From: an uncultured Nitrosomonadales bacterium
Lineage (GTDB): Bacteria; Pseudomonadota; Gammaproteobacteria; Burkholderiales; Methylophilaceae
Reading direction: 5' to 3'
NCBI GenBank assembly: GCA_913048465.1
Contig: CAJWVO010000005.1
Coordinates: 1 to 64,000, forward strand
DNA: 64,000 bases
The translations under genes were made by a program, and so were the position numbers. The notes under the pieces are model-generated. The model was not told the DNA's origin. It was given only the letters and a program-made list of their open reading frames with translations, and made no database searches. This document shows positions 55,283 to 63,257 of the stretch, piece by piece (the stretch's first letter is position 1; each line of letters begins with the position of its first letter).

Positions 55283-56800
55283 TTAAGCTAATTTGTCATC
55301 GGCAATATGATATTTTGGATCTTCCAGCAGGTTCACTTCAACCATGTCTTTAGCGGTATCTAAAATTTCCAAACATTCAGGGCTCAAATGCACTAAGTGA
55401 AGTTTTTTACCAACTTTCTTATACTTATTTGCAACATTATCGATTGCCATAATTGCGGAGTGATCAGCCACCTTTGAGTTATTAAAATCTATGATCACAT
55501 CTTTCGGGTCATTCTTATGGTCAAATAGGTCTTGAAAATTTTGAACAGAGGCAAAGAAAAGCGTGCCACTTAATTCATAAATCTTCCATCCTTTTTTATT
55601 TATTTTTTCTTTTACATCAATTTTTTTTGCATGATCCCAAGCAAAAAATAGAGCTGAGACAATCACACCTACAATTACCGCAATAGCCAAGTCAGCAATA
55701 ATGGTGATACCACCAACTAGAAGGCCGACAATAATATCCTCTTTAGGCACTTTGCCAAACAGCCTTAAACTTCCCCATTCAAATGTTTTTTCAGCCACGA
55801 CAAACATTACCCCAATTAAAGCAGCTAGAGGAATCATTTCAATCCAGTCAGATAAAAAAAGAATGAAGGATGCTAAAAAAACAGCCGTTGCGATGCCAGA
55901 TAATTTTTTCAGGGCACCATTGTTGATGTTGATCATGCTTTGACCAATCATTGCGCAACCGCCCATGCCGCCAAAAAAGCCGGTGAGAATATTTGCTGCA
56001 CCTTGAGCCATAGACTCTCGATTAGGTCTGCCACGTGTTTCTGTCATATCGTCAATCAGGTTTAATGTGAGTAGGGTTTCAATTAAACCAATCGCAGCCA
56101 GAAGTAGGGCATAAGGAGTGATAATTTGAAAAGTCTCAAAATTATAATCTAAGACAGGGATCTGAAAGATCGGAAGATTACCACCAATGGCTCCAAGATC
56201 GGCCACGGTTTTGGTATCTAGATTAAAAAATATGGTGATAAATGAAACAATACCGATTGCTCCCAGAGGTGCTGGGATAATTTTTGTCACTTTTGGAATT
56301 ACATAGATTAATAACGCTGTTAATAATGTTAGTCCTACCATCGTATACAGAGCAACGCCACTCATCCATTGACTTATTCCAGACTCATCAGTTATCTTAA
56401 AATGATTAAATTGAGCAAGAAAAATGACAATTGCTAACCCGTTTACAAATCCTAACATCACTGGATAGGGGACCATACGAATAAATTTACCTAAACGAAA
56501 TAAAGCAAAGACCAGCTGAAAAAGACCCATTAAAATAACAGTAGCAAATAAGTACTCAACTCCATGATTGACTACTAAACCTACCATCACTACAGCCAGC
56601 GCCCCTGTGGCTCCAGAAATCATTCCCGGACGTCCACCAAAAACTGAGGTAATTAAGCACACGATAATGGCTGCATAAAGTCCGGTCAATGGTGACACAT
56701 GAGCGATTAGGGCAAATGCGATTGCCTCAGGCACCATGGCCAGCGCCACTGTGAGTCCACTTAAGAGATTAGTTTTGATTTCATTCATTGAATATTGCAT
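55283..56800 (-). CDS. SulP-family anion transporter with STAS domain
   Basis: 505 residues, with about 10-12 membrane segments up to residue 400 and a C-terminal STAS domain (about 415-495, ending near LHLVHLSPECLEIL). The N-terminal signature SGLTVALAMVPEAIAFA and the LTGLYAA motif mark SulP. Substrates in this family include bicarbonate, sulfate and dicarboxylates; none can be fixed from sequence. No carbonic anhydrase domain is fused. It stands alone upstream of tRNA-Glu. Confidence 0.9.
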   Translation of the reverse strand: MQYSMNEIKTNLLSGLTVALAMVPEAIAFALIAHVSPLTGLYAAIIVCLITSVFGGRPGMISGATGALAVVMVGLVVNHGVEYLFATVILMGLFQLVFALFRLGKFIRMVPYPVMLGFVNGLAIVIFLAQFNHFKITDESGISQWMSGVALYTMVGLTLLTALLIYVIPKVTKIIPAPLGAIGIVSFITIFFNLDTKTVADLGAIGGNLPIFQIPVLDYNFETFQIITPYALLLAAIGLIETLLTLNLIDDMTETRGRPNRESMAQGAANILTGFFGGMGGCAMIGQSMININNGALKKLSGIATAVFLASFILFLSDWIEMIPLAALIGVMFVVAEKTFEWGSLRLFGKVPKEDIIVGLLVGGITIIADLAIAVIVGVIVSALFFAWDHAKKIDVKEKINKKGWKIYELSGTLFFASVQNFQDLFDHKNDPKDVIIDFNNSKVADHSAIMAIDNVANKYKKVGKKLHLVHLSPECLEILDTAKDMVEVNLLEDPKYHIADDKLA

Positions 56801-56879
56801 AGGGATCTTTGTTGATTATTTCAGGAGATGTGATTCTACACTGTTGAGTTGAAATTTACGGCTTGATTTTGATATTTAT

Positions 56880-57023
56880 ATGGATAACATAAAGAGCATG
56901 AAAAAAAATCTTAAATACGGGCTAATAGCCTTTGTCGTAATCTATGTAGCTTTAGTATTTCTAAATCCAGTGATGTGTCAAAAATTCTTTGGAGAAGGCA
57001 GCCAAATCTGCCAACTCAGTTAG
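56880..57023 (+). CDS. Small single-pass membrane protein
   Basis: 47-residue frame with one hydrophobic segment (about 12-30) followed by MCQKFFGEGSQICQLS, with two Cys. The first ATG has no clear ribosome site; a second ATG at 56898 (MKKNLKYG) follows AAAGAG closely and may be the real start. It resembles the 57709 protein in layout. Family not recognised. Confidence 0.45.
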   Translation: MDNIKSMKKNLKYGLIAFVVIYVALVFLNPVMCQKFFGEGSQICQLS

Positions 57024-57038
57024 AATTTATAAAGTCAT

Positions 57039-57554
57039 TCAGGCGCGTTTAATTTCAATCAGGCTAGGTGTTACTTGAGCGTGAAGATTTTTTAAGAACT
57101 CAAGCGTGTCTTCCGGAAAATCAATTTTTTTAAAGTAGCGACTAACTAATGGGCAGATGGGGTTGGTATCACTGGTATTGCTAAATTTATCAATGACCTT
57201 AGAAACTCGACCCTCTTCATTAGCTTCAAATATATTTTGTTGAGACCATATTTCATTATCCGTACTCTTAATGTCATAACCAATAAATTTGGTTTGGTCT
57301 TCTAGAACATAGGCAGCAGCGCGACCAAATGCAGTTAGCTTGAGTTGATCTGCTAAATAGTTAACCAAATACACTTCTAGATCATCGGTAATACCTTTAC
57401 CACCATTGACCTCATGGAACATGCCGGTAAACAATAGAAACTGCGTATCTTTATTGCAAAAGGTTAGTACCTTATTGACCGCCTGATGCTCCATCACAGT
57501 TTGATTGAAATTTTTCGGAAAGTGATCTTTGAGATAGTTAAAGTCTGAAGCCAT
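57039..57554 (-). CDS. Hypothetical protein, family not recognised
   Basis: 171 residues, no signal peptide or membrane segment, mixed alpha/beta composition. It starts MASDFNYLKDHFPKNFNQ and has three Cys (two near the middle, in FCNKD and NPICPL). Codon use resembles neighbouring genes. I see no catalytic motif. It is divergent from the small membrane-protein genes over a 154-base gap. Confidence 0.7.
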   Translation of the reverse strand: MASDFNYLKDHFPKNFNQTVMEHQAVNKVLTFCNKDTQFLLFTGMFHEVNGGKGITDDLEVYLVNYLADQLKLTAFGRAAAYVLEDQTKFIGYDIKSTDNEIWSQQNIFEANEEGRVSKVIDKFSNTSDTNPICPLVSRYFKKIDFPEDTLEFLKNLHAQVTPSLIEIKRA

Positions 57555-57708
57555 ATAAAACTCATTTTTAATAATTTTTTAATGGACCGTATTGTGCCAC
57601 AGAAGTTTAATGATTACATGTATATGACATTTTTTTATTTAAAGGTTTTACCTGCTTAAGTATTTTGTATAATATGTTGTCAAACTTTTTGAAGAAGCTG
57701 AGGTGAGT

Positions 57709-57924
57709 GTGAAAAGATTGTTAATTCGATTAAGTATTTTGCTAATGGTTATTATCTGGTTAGCCATTAATTACAAAATCATCTCAACAATCTACTGTAA
57801 TTACTTTTGCGAAGCACCCCAAAAAGAAGTACAAGAGGGCGAAATTGATTATGAATCCATGTCACCAGAAGAACTACAAAAAGCTTTTGAAAAACTTCAA
57901 CAAGAAAGAGCGAATGAAAATTAG
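57709..57924 (+). CDS. Small single-pass membrane protein with Cys pair
   Basis: About 71 residues, with one membrane segment (about 5-25) followed by TIYCNYFCEAP and an acidic, helical tail. Start is GTG at 57709 or 57703; GAGGTG at 57700 sits right before it, so the exact start is uncertain. It overlaps the following secreted-protein gene by 11 bases. Function unknown. Confidence 0.65.
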   Translation: MKRLLIRLSILLMVIIWLAINYKIISTIYCNYFCEAPQKEVQEGEIDYESMSPEELQKAFEKLQQERANEN

Positions 57925-58282
57925 CCTTCGGCTGCTTTTGATACTCTTATCTTACTCAGTTTATGCCGAAATGATGATGGATGACTTTAATGCCTTCATC
58001 AAACATTGTCTTGATGGCGAATTCATTCAATCTAACTATTGTCCAGGTATTGAGATAGTTAATCCTCAGGTGTGCAAAGGAATGGCTGTTCATATGTTAC
58101 CTATTAATGATCGAACAAAGGGACAACAGCAGTCGCTTGAATTAGAGAAAAATTATGATTCAGCCAAAATATTAGAATCAATCGAAAAGAGGCAAAATAA
58201 TAAAGATAACTTCTGTGACAAATATCAGGTTAAATATACGAATCAATACGAACAAAATTTATCACGGTTAAAAGGTAGTTGA
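57914..58282 (+). CDS. Secreted hypothetical protein with conserved Cys
   Basis: About 122 residues. A signal peptide MKISLRLLLILLSYSVYAE starts at the ATG at 57914; longer in-frame versions would hide it inside a basic N-tail. The mature part has Cys residues at CLDGEF, NYCPGI, QVCKGM and NFCDKY, which could form two disulfides. Not recognised. It is coupled to the small membrane gene before it and to the one 1 base after it. Confidence 0.68.
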   Translation: MKISLRLLLILLSYSVYAEMMMDDFNAFIKHCLDGEFIQSNYCPGIEIVNPQVCKGMAVHMLPINDRTKGQQQSLELEKNYDSAKILESIEKRQNNKDNFCDKYQVKYTNQYEQNLSRLKGS

Positions 58283-58283
58283 A

Positions 58284-58574
58284 ATGCAAAAAATTATTAC
58301 TGAAATTAAAAATAGTCAAACCACATGGAGAAAGTCATTTTATGCAGCATTGGTGATTGCTGTGGTGCTTTTCTTTTTCAGGGATCGTTTTATGTCAGAA
58401 TTTTGGATAGCCATGTTAGCCGCCTTTAATTTCTTTATATTACTAAACATCCCAAAAATCACTTTTTTTGCTGATGAGTCAAGAAAAGAGGCTAAATATT
58501 TCACTATCATGTTTCTCGTGATGATGTTTATGGTGAACTATTTTGGTTTAGTTTTTATTTCTGAGATAAGTTAA
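58284..58574 (+). CDS. Small membrane protein
   Basis: 96 residues with three hydrophobic segments (about 18-33, 40-58, 71-93). It begins MQKIITEIKNSQTTWRKSF. It is the last of three coupled small envelope genes. Family and function are not recognised. Confidence 0.65.
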   Translation: MQKIITEIKNSQTTWRKSFYAALVIAVVLFFFRDRFMSEFWIAMLAAFNFFILLNIPKITFFADESRKEAKYFTIMFLVMMFMVNYFGLVFISEIS

Positions 58575-58616
58575 TTTAACGTATTTTTAATACTTTTTAA
58601 TAGATTTTAACGACAT

Positions 58617-59621
58617 TTAGACTCCCCAACGAAGACTTGCGGTATGTACTGGAGCATCCCAATGGTTTTTAATGCGGTCATTTAATATACACAACGTCAC
58701 TGAGGCGCCCTCCATATCGAGGGCAGTTGTGTAATTTCCCACTAATGATCTCACTACATTTAATTGGTAACCACTTAAAATTTCACATGCATTTTCATAT
58801 ATCAGGTACAACTCTGAGAGCGGGGTCCCACCAAAACCATTAACGATCATTAGAAGCTCTGTGTTGTTTGAAAGGGCTAGATTTTTACCTTTAAAATCTT
58901 CAATAATGGCCTCGATCATATCTTTCACAATCGTTTGTGCTGGCCTGATTTGTTCTCGTCTTCGGCCAGGCTCACCATGAATACCCACACCGAATTCAAT
59001 TTGGTCGTCCTCAATATCAAAAGTGGGCTTACCAGCTTCTGGGATAGTACAACTCGATAGGGCGACACCGATTGAAGAACATCGCTGGTTTACTTCATTC
59101 CCCAAATCCACGCATGATTTTAAATCACCTCCATTTTCAGCGAGACTGCCTACAATTTTCTCAACAATGACCGTCCCTGCCACACCTCTTTTTCCAGTGG
59201 TGTAACTCGAATCAATCACCGCAGCATCATCATTCACCAATATCGAGGCATTCTCATACGATGTCATTTCAGCGGCCATTTCAAAATTCATGACATCACC
59301 TGAATAATTTTTAACGATAAATAAGGCTCCTTTGTTAGGCTTACAAAAATCTACCGCAGCCATCATTTGATCAGGAGTAGGGGATGTGAACACGTGTCCT
59401 GGACAGGCAGCATCCAACATGCCATGACCAATGAGCCCAGCATGTAATGGCTCATGACCAGAGCCTCCTCCAGAAACTAAAATCACCTTATCGGAATTGA
59501 TAGATTTTCGGGTAACAAAAGTGGGGTCAAAGTGAACTTGTAATAAATCTCGATGGGCTTTACCTAAACCGGATAAACTTTCTTTGAGAAAATTTTCTGG
59601 ATTGTTGAGAAATTTTTTCAT
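58617..59621 (-). CDS. dhaK: Dihydroxyacetone kinase subunit DhaK
   Basis: 334 residues of the DAK1 type. GGGSGHEP with His56 is near the N-terminus, and the later GIHGEPG contains the His that binds the substrate carbonyl covalently. Its partner DhaL lies 6 bases upstream in the same operon. The family phosphorylates dihydroxyacetone, and some members erythrulose or other short ketoses. Confidence 0.92.
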   Translation of the reverse strand: MKKFLNNPENFLKESLSGLGKAHRDLLQVHFDPTFVTRKSINSDKVILVSGGGSGHEPLHAGLIGHGMLDAACPGHVFTSPTPDQMMAAVDFCKPNKGALFIVKNYSGDVMNFEMAAEMTSYENASILVNDDAAVIDSSYTTGKRGVAGTVIVEKIVGSLAENGGDLKSCVDLGNEVNQRCSSIGVALSSCTIPEAGKPTFDIEDDQIEFGVGIHGEPGRRREQIRPAQTIVKDMIEAIIEDFKGKNLALSNNTELLMIVNGFGGTPLSELYLIYENACEILSGYQLNVVRSLVGNYTTALDMEGASVTLCILNDRIKNHWDAPVHTASLRWGV

Positions 59622-59627
59622 TGGTAT

Positions 59628-60245
59628 TTACTCTCCTTGAATGTGCTGACAAACAGCACTGATCATCACCTGACAACTTTTTGCCCCTGGGTCCATATGT
59701 CCTAGGGCACGCTCACCTAAACCAGACGATCTTCCCTTGGTAGGCAGCATGTCTTTTGTTTTGTGGGCACAATCGATCGCAAAATGGTTTATGTCTGCAG
59801 CGATTTCTTGAGTGCTCATGTTTGAAGATGCTAGCTCTTGAAACTTTGCGGCAACAGGAATGAGCACATCGAGCATGGTTTTCTGACCAACATCAGATTT
59901 GCCCCTCTGTTTTATCCCATCAACCGCCTTGGAAAAAGCTTCAGCAATAATTTGTAAGGATGGTTTGCTGTCAGTGATGTGTTTACCCATTTCCAAAAAA
60001 AAGGTCGCAAATAAGGGTCCAGAGGCACCGCCCACGGTGGATAACACTTTCATGCCGATCATCTTAAATTGTTCACTCACAGTCATTGTCGATAACTGAT
60101 CGGTCATTGAGAGTATGGCGGTAATACCTCTTTTTAGGTTAATAAAGTGATCTCCATCACCAATCGCCCGATCTAAACCTTCAATTTCAGATTCGTTTTC
60201 ATTGATGGCATGATCTATTAATGCTATGTATTTTAAAATATCCAT
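59628..60245 (-). CDS. dhaL: Dihydroxyacetone kinase subunit DhaL
   Basis: 205 residues of the DAK2/DhaL type. The Mg-nucleotide-binding Asp triad is visible in RAIGDGDHFINLKRG near residue 26, and the GGASGPLFATF and GRSSGLGERALGHMDPGA stretches are typical. In PTS-type systems a DhaM phosphocarrier recharges DhaL, but none is seen here. A two-part ATP-using enzyme is one reading. It is first in the pair and has a 118-base upstream gap. Confidence 0.9.
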   Translation of the reverse strand: MDILKYIALIDHAINENESEIEGLDRAIGDGDHFINLKRGITAILSMTDQLSTMTVSEQFKMIGMKVLSTVGGASGPLFATFFLEMGKHITDSKPSLQIIAEAFSKAVDGIKQRGKSDVGQKTMLDVLIPVAAKFQELASSNMSTQEIAADINHFAIDCAHKTKDMLPTKGRSSGLGERALGHMDPGAKSCQVMISAVCQHIQGE

Positions 60246-60363
60246 GAGCTCGAATAAAAAATTTAATTTTCTTCAATGATCTTATATCAATTTCTTGAAG
60301 TCAATTGACTATAAAAAAAAGACAAATTAATATAATTTATGAATAGTAATTTTAGATTTTATT

Positions 60364-61188
60364 GTGAAAAAATTATTGGTCACATTATTAATAGTTTTGA
60401 TTGCGATATCAGGACCATTCTTTTTTTTAAAGGACAATCTAGATGAAATTGTCCGAGAAATTATTGTGACATCTGTTTCAGATGCCACAAAAGCCAATGT
60501 CAGCCTAGCTCAGGTTAAATTAAATTTAAAAGAGGGCGTCGGTGTTCTTAATAATTATCAACAAGGTAATCCTGCAGGTTTTCAAACTAAATACGCTTTC
60601 CGTTTTGACCAAGCTGAATTAGATATTGATGTAGGCACTATTTTAGATGACGTAGTGGTCATAGAAAGAGTATTTATCAATCACGCAGATATCGTGTATG
60701 AGTTCAATGATGGAAAAACTAATTTTGTTGAGCTAAAGAAAAACATAGATAAAAATACAAAGAAAAAAAATAGTGATAATGAAAATAAGCCGGTTGAAGA
60801 TCAAGGGAAAACCTCTAGTCAATCAAAAACAGAACAAAGTAAAAAGATTATTATTCGCTCCTTTGAGATGATTAACACTGAAGTTGAGGCGGTGATGCCA
60901 TTTGCCTCCAGTCAAACCTTATCTGTCCAGCTGCCTAATATTAAATTAAGTAATATTGGGGCAAAAGAGAACGGGTTGTTGGTTGACGAGTTAATGAAAG
61001 TATTCTTTGATGCCATGGAAAAAGATTTAAAAAGGGCTGTTAATTTTAAAAATTTAGTGAATGATCTTGAAAAAGACCTAAAAAAACAAATTGATCGAGA
61101 AGCAGAAAAGGCCATTAAAAAAATTGAGTCAGAGCTTGGCGAAATTGAGAATATTAAAGAACTAAAAAAACTAAAAGATTTGTTTTAG
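60364..61188 (+). CDS. AsmA-like membrane-anchored protein
   Basis: 274 residues starting with GTG. It has an N-terminal membrane segment (about 3-22), then a beta-rich region with FDQAELDIDVGTILDDVVVIERVFINHADI, resembling the AsmA/DUF748 pattern. A low-complexity Lys/Asn/Ser linker (about 125-160) follows, and a charged C-terminal coiled coil (about 230-274). AsmA-type proteins are linked to lipid transfer to the outer membrane. This is a resemblance call. It overlaps the convergent next gene by 4 bases. Confidence 0.6.
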   Translation: MKKLLVTLLIVLIAISGPFFFLKDNLDEIVREIIVTSVSDATKANVSLAQVKLNLKEGVGVLNNYQQGNPAGFQTKYAFRFDQAELDIDVGTILDDVVVIERVFINHADIVYEFNDGKTNFVELKKNIDKNTKKKNSDNENKPVEDQGKTSSQSKTEQSKKIIIRSFEMINTEVEAVMPFASSQTLSVQLPNIKLSNIGAKENGLLVDELMKVFFDAMEKDLKRAVNFKNLVNDLEKDLKKQIDREAEKAIKKIESELGEIENIKELKKLKDLF

Positions 61189-62324
61189 GCTTGAAAGCTA
61201 TCAATAGCGGCATGCATCCTGTCTAAAGCTTCACGGAGAACTGATTTGGGTGTGGCGATATTAATTCTCACGTGATTATCTTGCTGGAACATCGATCCAG
61301 GCTGCAATGCAAGACCATGTTCTAAGAATAACTGTGCCGGATCTTTAATCTCTAATTGACTACAACCAATCCAAGCTAAATAGCTGGCTTCCATTGTGTA
61401 CATCTGTAATGGCCGCATCTGTTTAATATCATTTTTTAACATTAACTTATTGCTATCAAGGTATTGAATAAGTTCCTGTCGCCACGGTTCTCCATGACGA
61501 AGAGCGGCCTGGGTACTTACATAGCTAATAATTTGCGGATCAGGGATCAGGGTGCCGATTTGTGCTTGTATCTTCTTTCTTATCTCTTCATTCTTGCAAA
61601 TCATCCAAGCTAATCCAAGTCCTGGAATATTGAACACTTTATTCAAGGACATTAGTGTGATGGATTGGTCTGCAATCTCGTCAGATAAGCTCGCGATGGG
61701 GGTGTGCTGAATCCCATCATGAATCATATTGCAATGAATCTCATCTGAGCAGATCACAATGTTGTTGTTCACACAAAAGGCAGCAATGTCACTGAGTTCA
61801 CCCTTTGTATATACTGACCCTCCTGGATTATGAGGATTACAGAAGAACAATAGGCGGGTATTATTCTTTTGGTAATGCTTAAGCCCCTCAGCACTAAGAA
61901 TGAGTCGATTATTATAATTATCTAACGGCACAGCGGAATAATCTCTATTAGAAAAAGATGCCGCCTGCAAGATATGGTGGTATACCGGCTGCAGTGTCAA
62001 TACATGATCATCAGCCTGTATTACCTGTTGGGCAATTGAATACAAGCTGGAAACCAAGCTAGGGGTAAATACAATCCATTCAGGCTCAATAGTCCAGTCA
62101 AACTGATCTTTAATGTATTGTGTAATCTCTTCTTTGAGTTGGTATGGCGCATGAGTGTAACCAAAAACCTTATGATCGAGTCTTTTGGCGACAGCATCAA
62201 TGACACATTGAGGGGTTTCAAAGTCCATATCTGCCACCCAAAGAGGGATAATATCTTTGTTATACTTGTCCCAGCGAACGGAATCGGTGTTGAAGCGCGG
62301 AATAAGCTTATCAAATTGATTCAT
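61185..62324 (-). CDS. PatB/MalY-type aminotransferase (C-S lyase)
   Basis: 379-residue PLP enzyme. PLWVADMDFETP near residue 28, CNPHNPGGSVY near 162, and the PLP-lysine site SLNKVFNIPGLGLAW near 230 are typical of the PatB/MalY group. These enzymes cleave cystathionine or other cysteine conjugates to pyruvate, ammonia and a thiol. Without a DNA-binding partner, a regulatory MalY-like role is unlikely. Confidence 0.88.
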   Translation of the reverse strand: MNQFDKLIPRFNTDSVRWDKYNKDIIPLWVADMDFETPQCVIDAVAKRLDHKVFGYTHAPYQLKEEITQYIKDQFDWTIEPEWIVFTPSLVSSLYSIAQQVIQADDHVLTLQPVYHHILQAASFSNRDYSAVPLDNYNNRLILSAEGLKHYQKNNTRLLFFCNPHNPGGSVYTKGELSDIAAFCVNNNIVICSDEIHCNMIHDGIQHTPIASLSDEIADQSITLMSLNKVFNIPGLGLAWMICKNEEIRKKIQAQIGTLIPDPQIISYVSTQAALRHGEPWRQELIQYLDSNKLMLKNDIKQMRPLQMYTMEASYLAWIGCSQLEIKDPAQLFLEHGLALQPGSMFQQDNHVRINIATPKSVLREALDRMHAAIDSFQA

Positions 62325-62489
62325 GCTTACAAGAGTACGTGAAATAATATTTTTTTCAATAAATTTATTTTATTATTTACTTTAATTAATTTTTATAAAA
62401 TACTGATTATAAATACTTTTTATTTAATTTTGAACATTATCTTACAAATTTAATCTATTGAATTATCAATAACAATACTTAAATTAATA

Positions 62490-63200
62490 ATGAGAAATAA
62501 CTTAGCATTCCCCATATTTTTGATCTTTTTATTGAGTATTACTTCTATGTTAGAGGCTAAAAAAATGAAGCAAGAACATATATCACCAGAAACCATTCAA
62601 GAATTACAAATAGTTGTGTATGAGGCGGAAGATTGTTCGTCCTGTCAGTTATTTAAGAAGGATGTGACTCAAGTATGGGAATCTGAAGTTAAACTCGTCG
62701 AAACCTACGAATTCAATGATAGTTCGGTTCAACTAAATGAGCCTGTGGTAGTCACTCCGACGATAGTAATGACCAAAAATAATCAAGAAATTGCTCGATA
62801 TACTGGTTATGAAGGTGATAAAAAGAGATTCTGGGAATGGGTAAGTATGCAAACCATGACTCCCGAGCAAAGAAAAATTGCTTTTGAAAATGGCACCGAA
62901 TACCCATTTACCGGTTCATTGCTGGATAACAAGGAGCCAGGTTATTACGTAGATCCGCTTACTGGAGCTAAATTGTTCAGAAGTGATACGAAATTTGATA
63001 GTGGAACAGGATGGCCTAGCTTCTTTGATCCCATTCCAGGCGCATTGTCATTTCATGACGATGGCATGAGAGTTGAAGTGCTCAGTGCAAGCTCCGGGAT
63101 CCATTTAGGACATGTATTCAACGATGGGCCACCACCCACAGGCAAGAGATACTGTATTAATAGTGCGGTATTAAGATTTGTTCCCGATTCTGAGGATTAA
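62490..63200 (+). CDS. msrB: Secreted thioredoxin-like / MsrB fusion protein
   Basis: 236 residues. A signal peptide or anchor covers about 1-23. A thioredoxin-like domain (about 35-120) has the CSSC motif Cys49-Cys52. A methionine-R-sulfoxide reductase domain (about 123-232) has GTGWPSF, HLGHVFNDGPPPTG and the catalytic Cys222 in RYCINSAVLRF. The zinc-binding CxxC pairs of many MsrB proteins are absent. The fusion would repair oxidised methionine in the periplasm with its own reductant. Confidence 0.88.
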   Translation: MRNNLAFPIFLIFLLSITSMLEAKKMKQEHISPETIQELQIVVYEAEDCSSCQLFKKDVTQVWESEVKLVETYEFNDSSVQLNEPVVVTPTIVMTKNNQEIARYTGYEGDKKRFWEWVSMQTMTPEQRKIAFENGTEYPFTGSLLDNKEPGYYVDPLTGAKLFRSDTKFDSGTGWPSFFDPIPGALSFHDDGMRVEVLSASSGIHLGHVFNDGPPPTGKRYCINSAVLRFVPDSED

Positions 63201-63209
63201 CACTTTATG

Positions 63210-63254
63210 AAGCTTTATGTTAGATTGTCATCTGATTAATCTATCGTAAAGCTT
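63210..63254 (+). promoter_or_regulatory. Long imperfect hairpin directly upstream of MFS gene
   Basis: Outer arms AAGCTTTA (63210-63217) and TAAAGCTT (63247-63254), plus inner arms TAGATT (63221-63226) and AATCTA (63238-63243), make a two-part stem ending 4 bases before the MFS ATG. It may end the msrB transcript or block translation start of the transporter. No T tract follows, so it is not a standard terminator. Confidence 0.5.
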
Positions 63255-63257
63255 TAA

